From an uncultured Lachnospiraceae bacterium (GTDB taxonomy: Bacteria; Bacillota; Clostridia; Lachnospirales; Lachnospiraceae): a stretch of 40,201 bases of DNA. This document shows, piece by piece, positions 40,131-40,201 of this stretch. The notes under the pieces were generated by a model, which was not told where the DNA came from, searched no databases, and saw only the letters and a program-made list of their open reading frames with translations. The number at the start of each line of letters is the position of its first letter. Positions within the stretch are counted from its first letter, which is position 1. Position numbers and translations under genes: made by a program. The stretch lies in NCBI GenBank assembly GCA_910577825.1, contig CAJTOK010000033.1:1-40201 (forward strand). The letters run 5' to 3'.

Positions 40131-40201
40131 ACACATATTAAAAAAAAGTTACTATTCAGGCTTTAGGGTATAAAAATAAATAATTTTTGCCAAAACATAT
40201 A

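Overview
The window reads as chromosomal DNA of an anaerobic, spore-forming member of the Clostridia, most likely a Lachnospiraceae-type organism. The evidence is low GC with many AGG arginine codons, strong GGAGG ribosome sites, the sporulation pair yqfC-yqfD followed by phoH and ybeY, GHKL/LytTR signalling genes, and a NifU-like plus GGGtGRT pair of the kind found in anaerobes. No tRNA, rRNA, CRISPR array or insertion sequence was seen. All family calls come from motif recognition by eye; no database search was run.

Layout. Positions 1-4600 look accessory: a decayed small secreted-protein gene, a minus-strand pair made of a C39-like cysteine peptidase (2068-3123) and a serpin lipoprotein (654-2018), a second broken small reading frame, two near-identical hairpins flanking this block, a DUF1836 regulator, and a 199-bp imperfect palindrome. 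Positions 4672-10719 are a core operon: yqfC, yqfD, phoH, a shortened and motif-degenerate membrane HD protein, ybeY and a SpoVB-like flippase. Next come an unusual C_GCAxxG_C_C-GGDEF-EAL fusion, rplS with a leader RNA, a zinc-ribbon membrane protein, a minus-strand UDP-sugar pyrophosphorylase with an XRE regulator, and a Uma2-family protein.

Positions 16998-22801 hold the most interesting block, a compact version of the uncharacterised STM4011-STM4015 system. It has an LRR protein (STM4015), an ATP-grasp protein (STM4014), one polypeptide joining the alkaline-phosphatase-like hydrolase STM4013 to the radical SAM enzyme STM4012, and a second radical SAM enzyme (STM4011) fused to a HAD phosphatase. 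Two gene fusions in one cluster suggest that the four activities work as a physical or sequential pathway. The block runs with overlapping or short spacing into a coiled-coil protein, acpS, nnrD/E, alr, an apparently antitoxin-less mazF and rlmH.

Positions 27683-40201 contain a UPF0175/DUF3368 toxin-antitoxin-type pair, two adjacent cytoplasmic beta-helix proteins with helical N-termini, a CNNM/CorC transporter, an AgrC-like kinase with a LytTR regulator and a small HTH protein, a BlaI-like repressor, the NifU-like/GGGtGRT pair (apparently highly expressed), and a two-helix potassium channel carrying a C-terminal RyR domain. Convergent genes are separated by clear bidirectional terminators.
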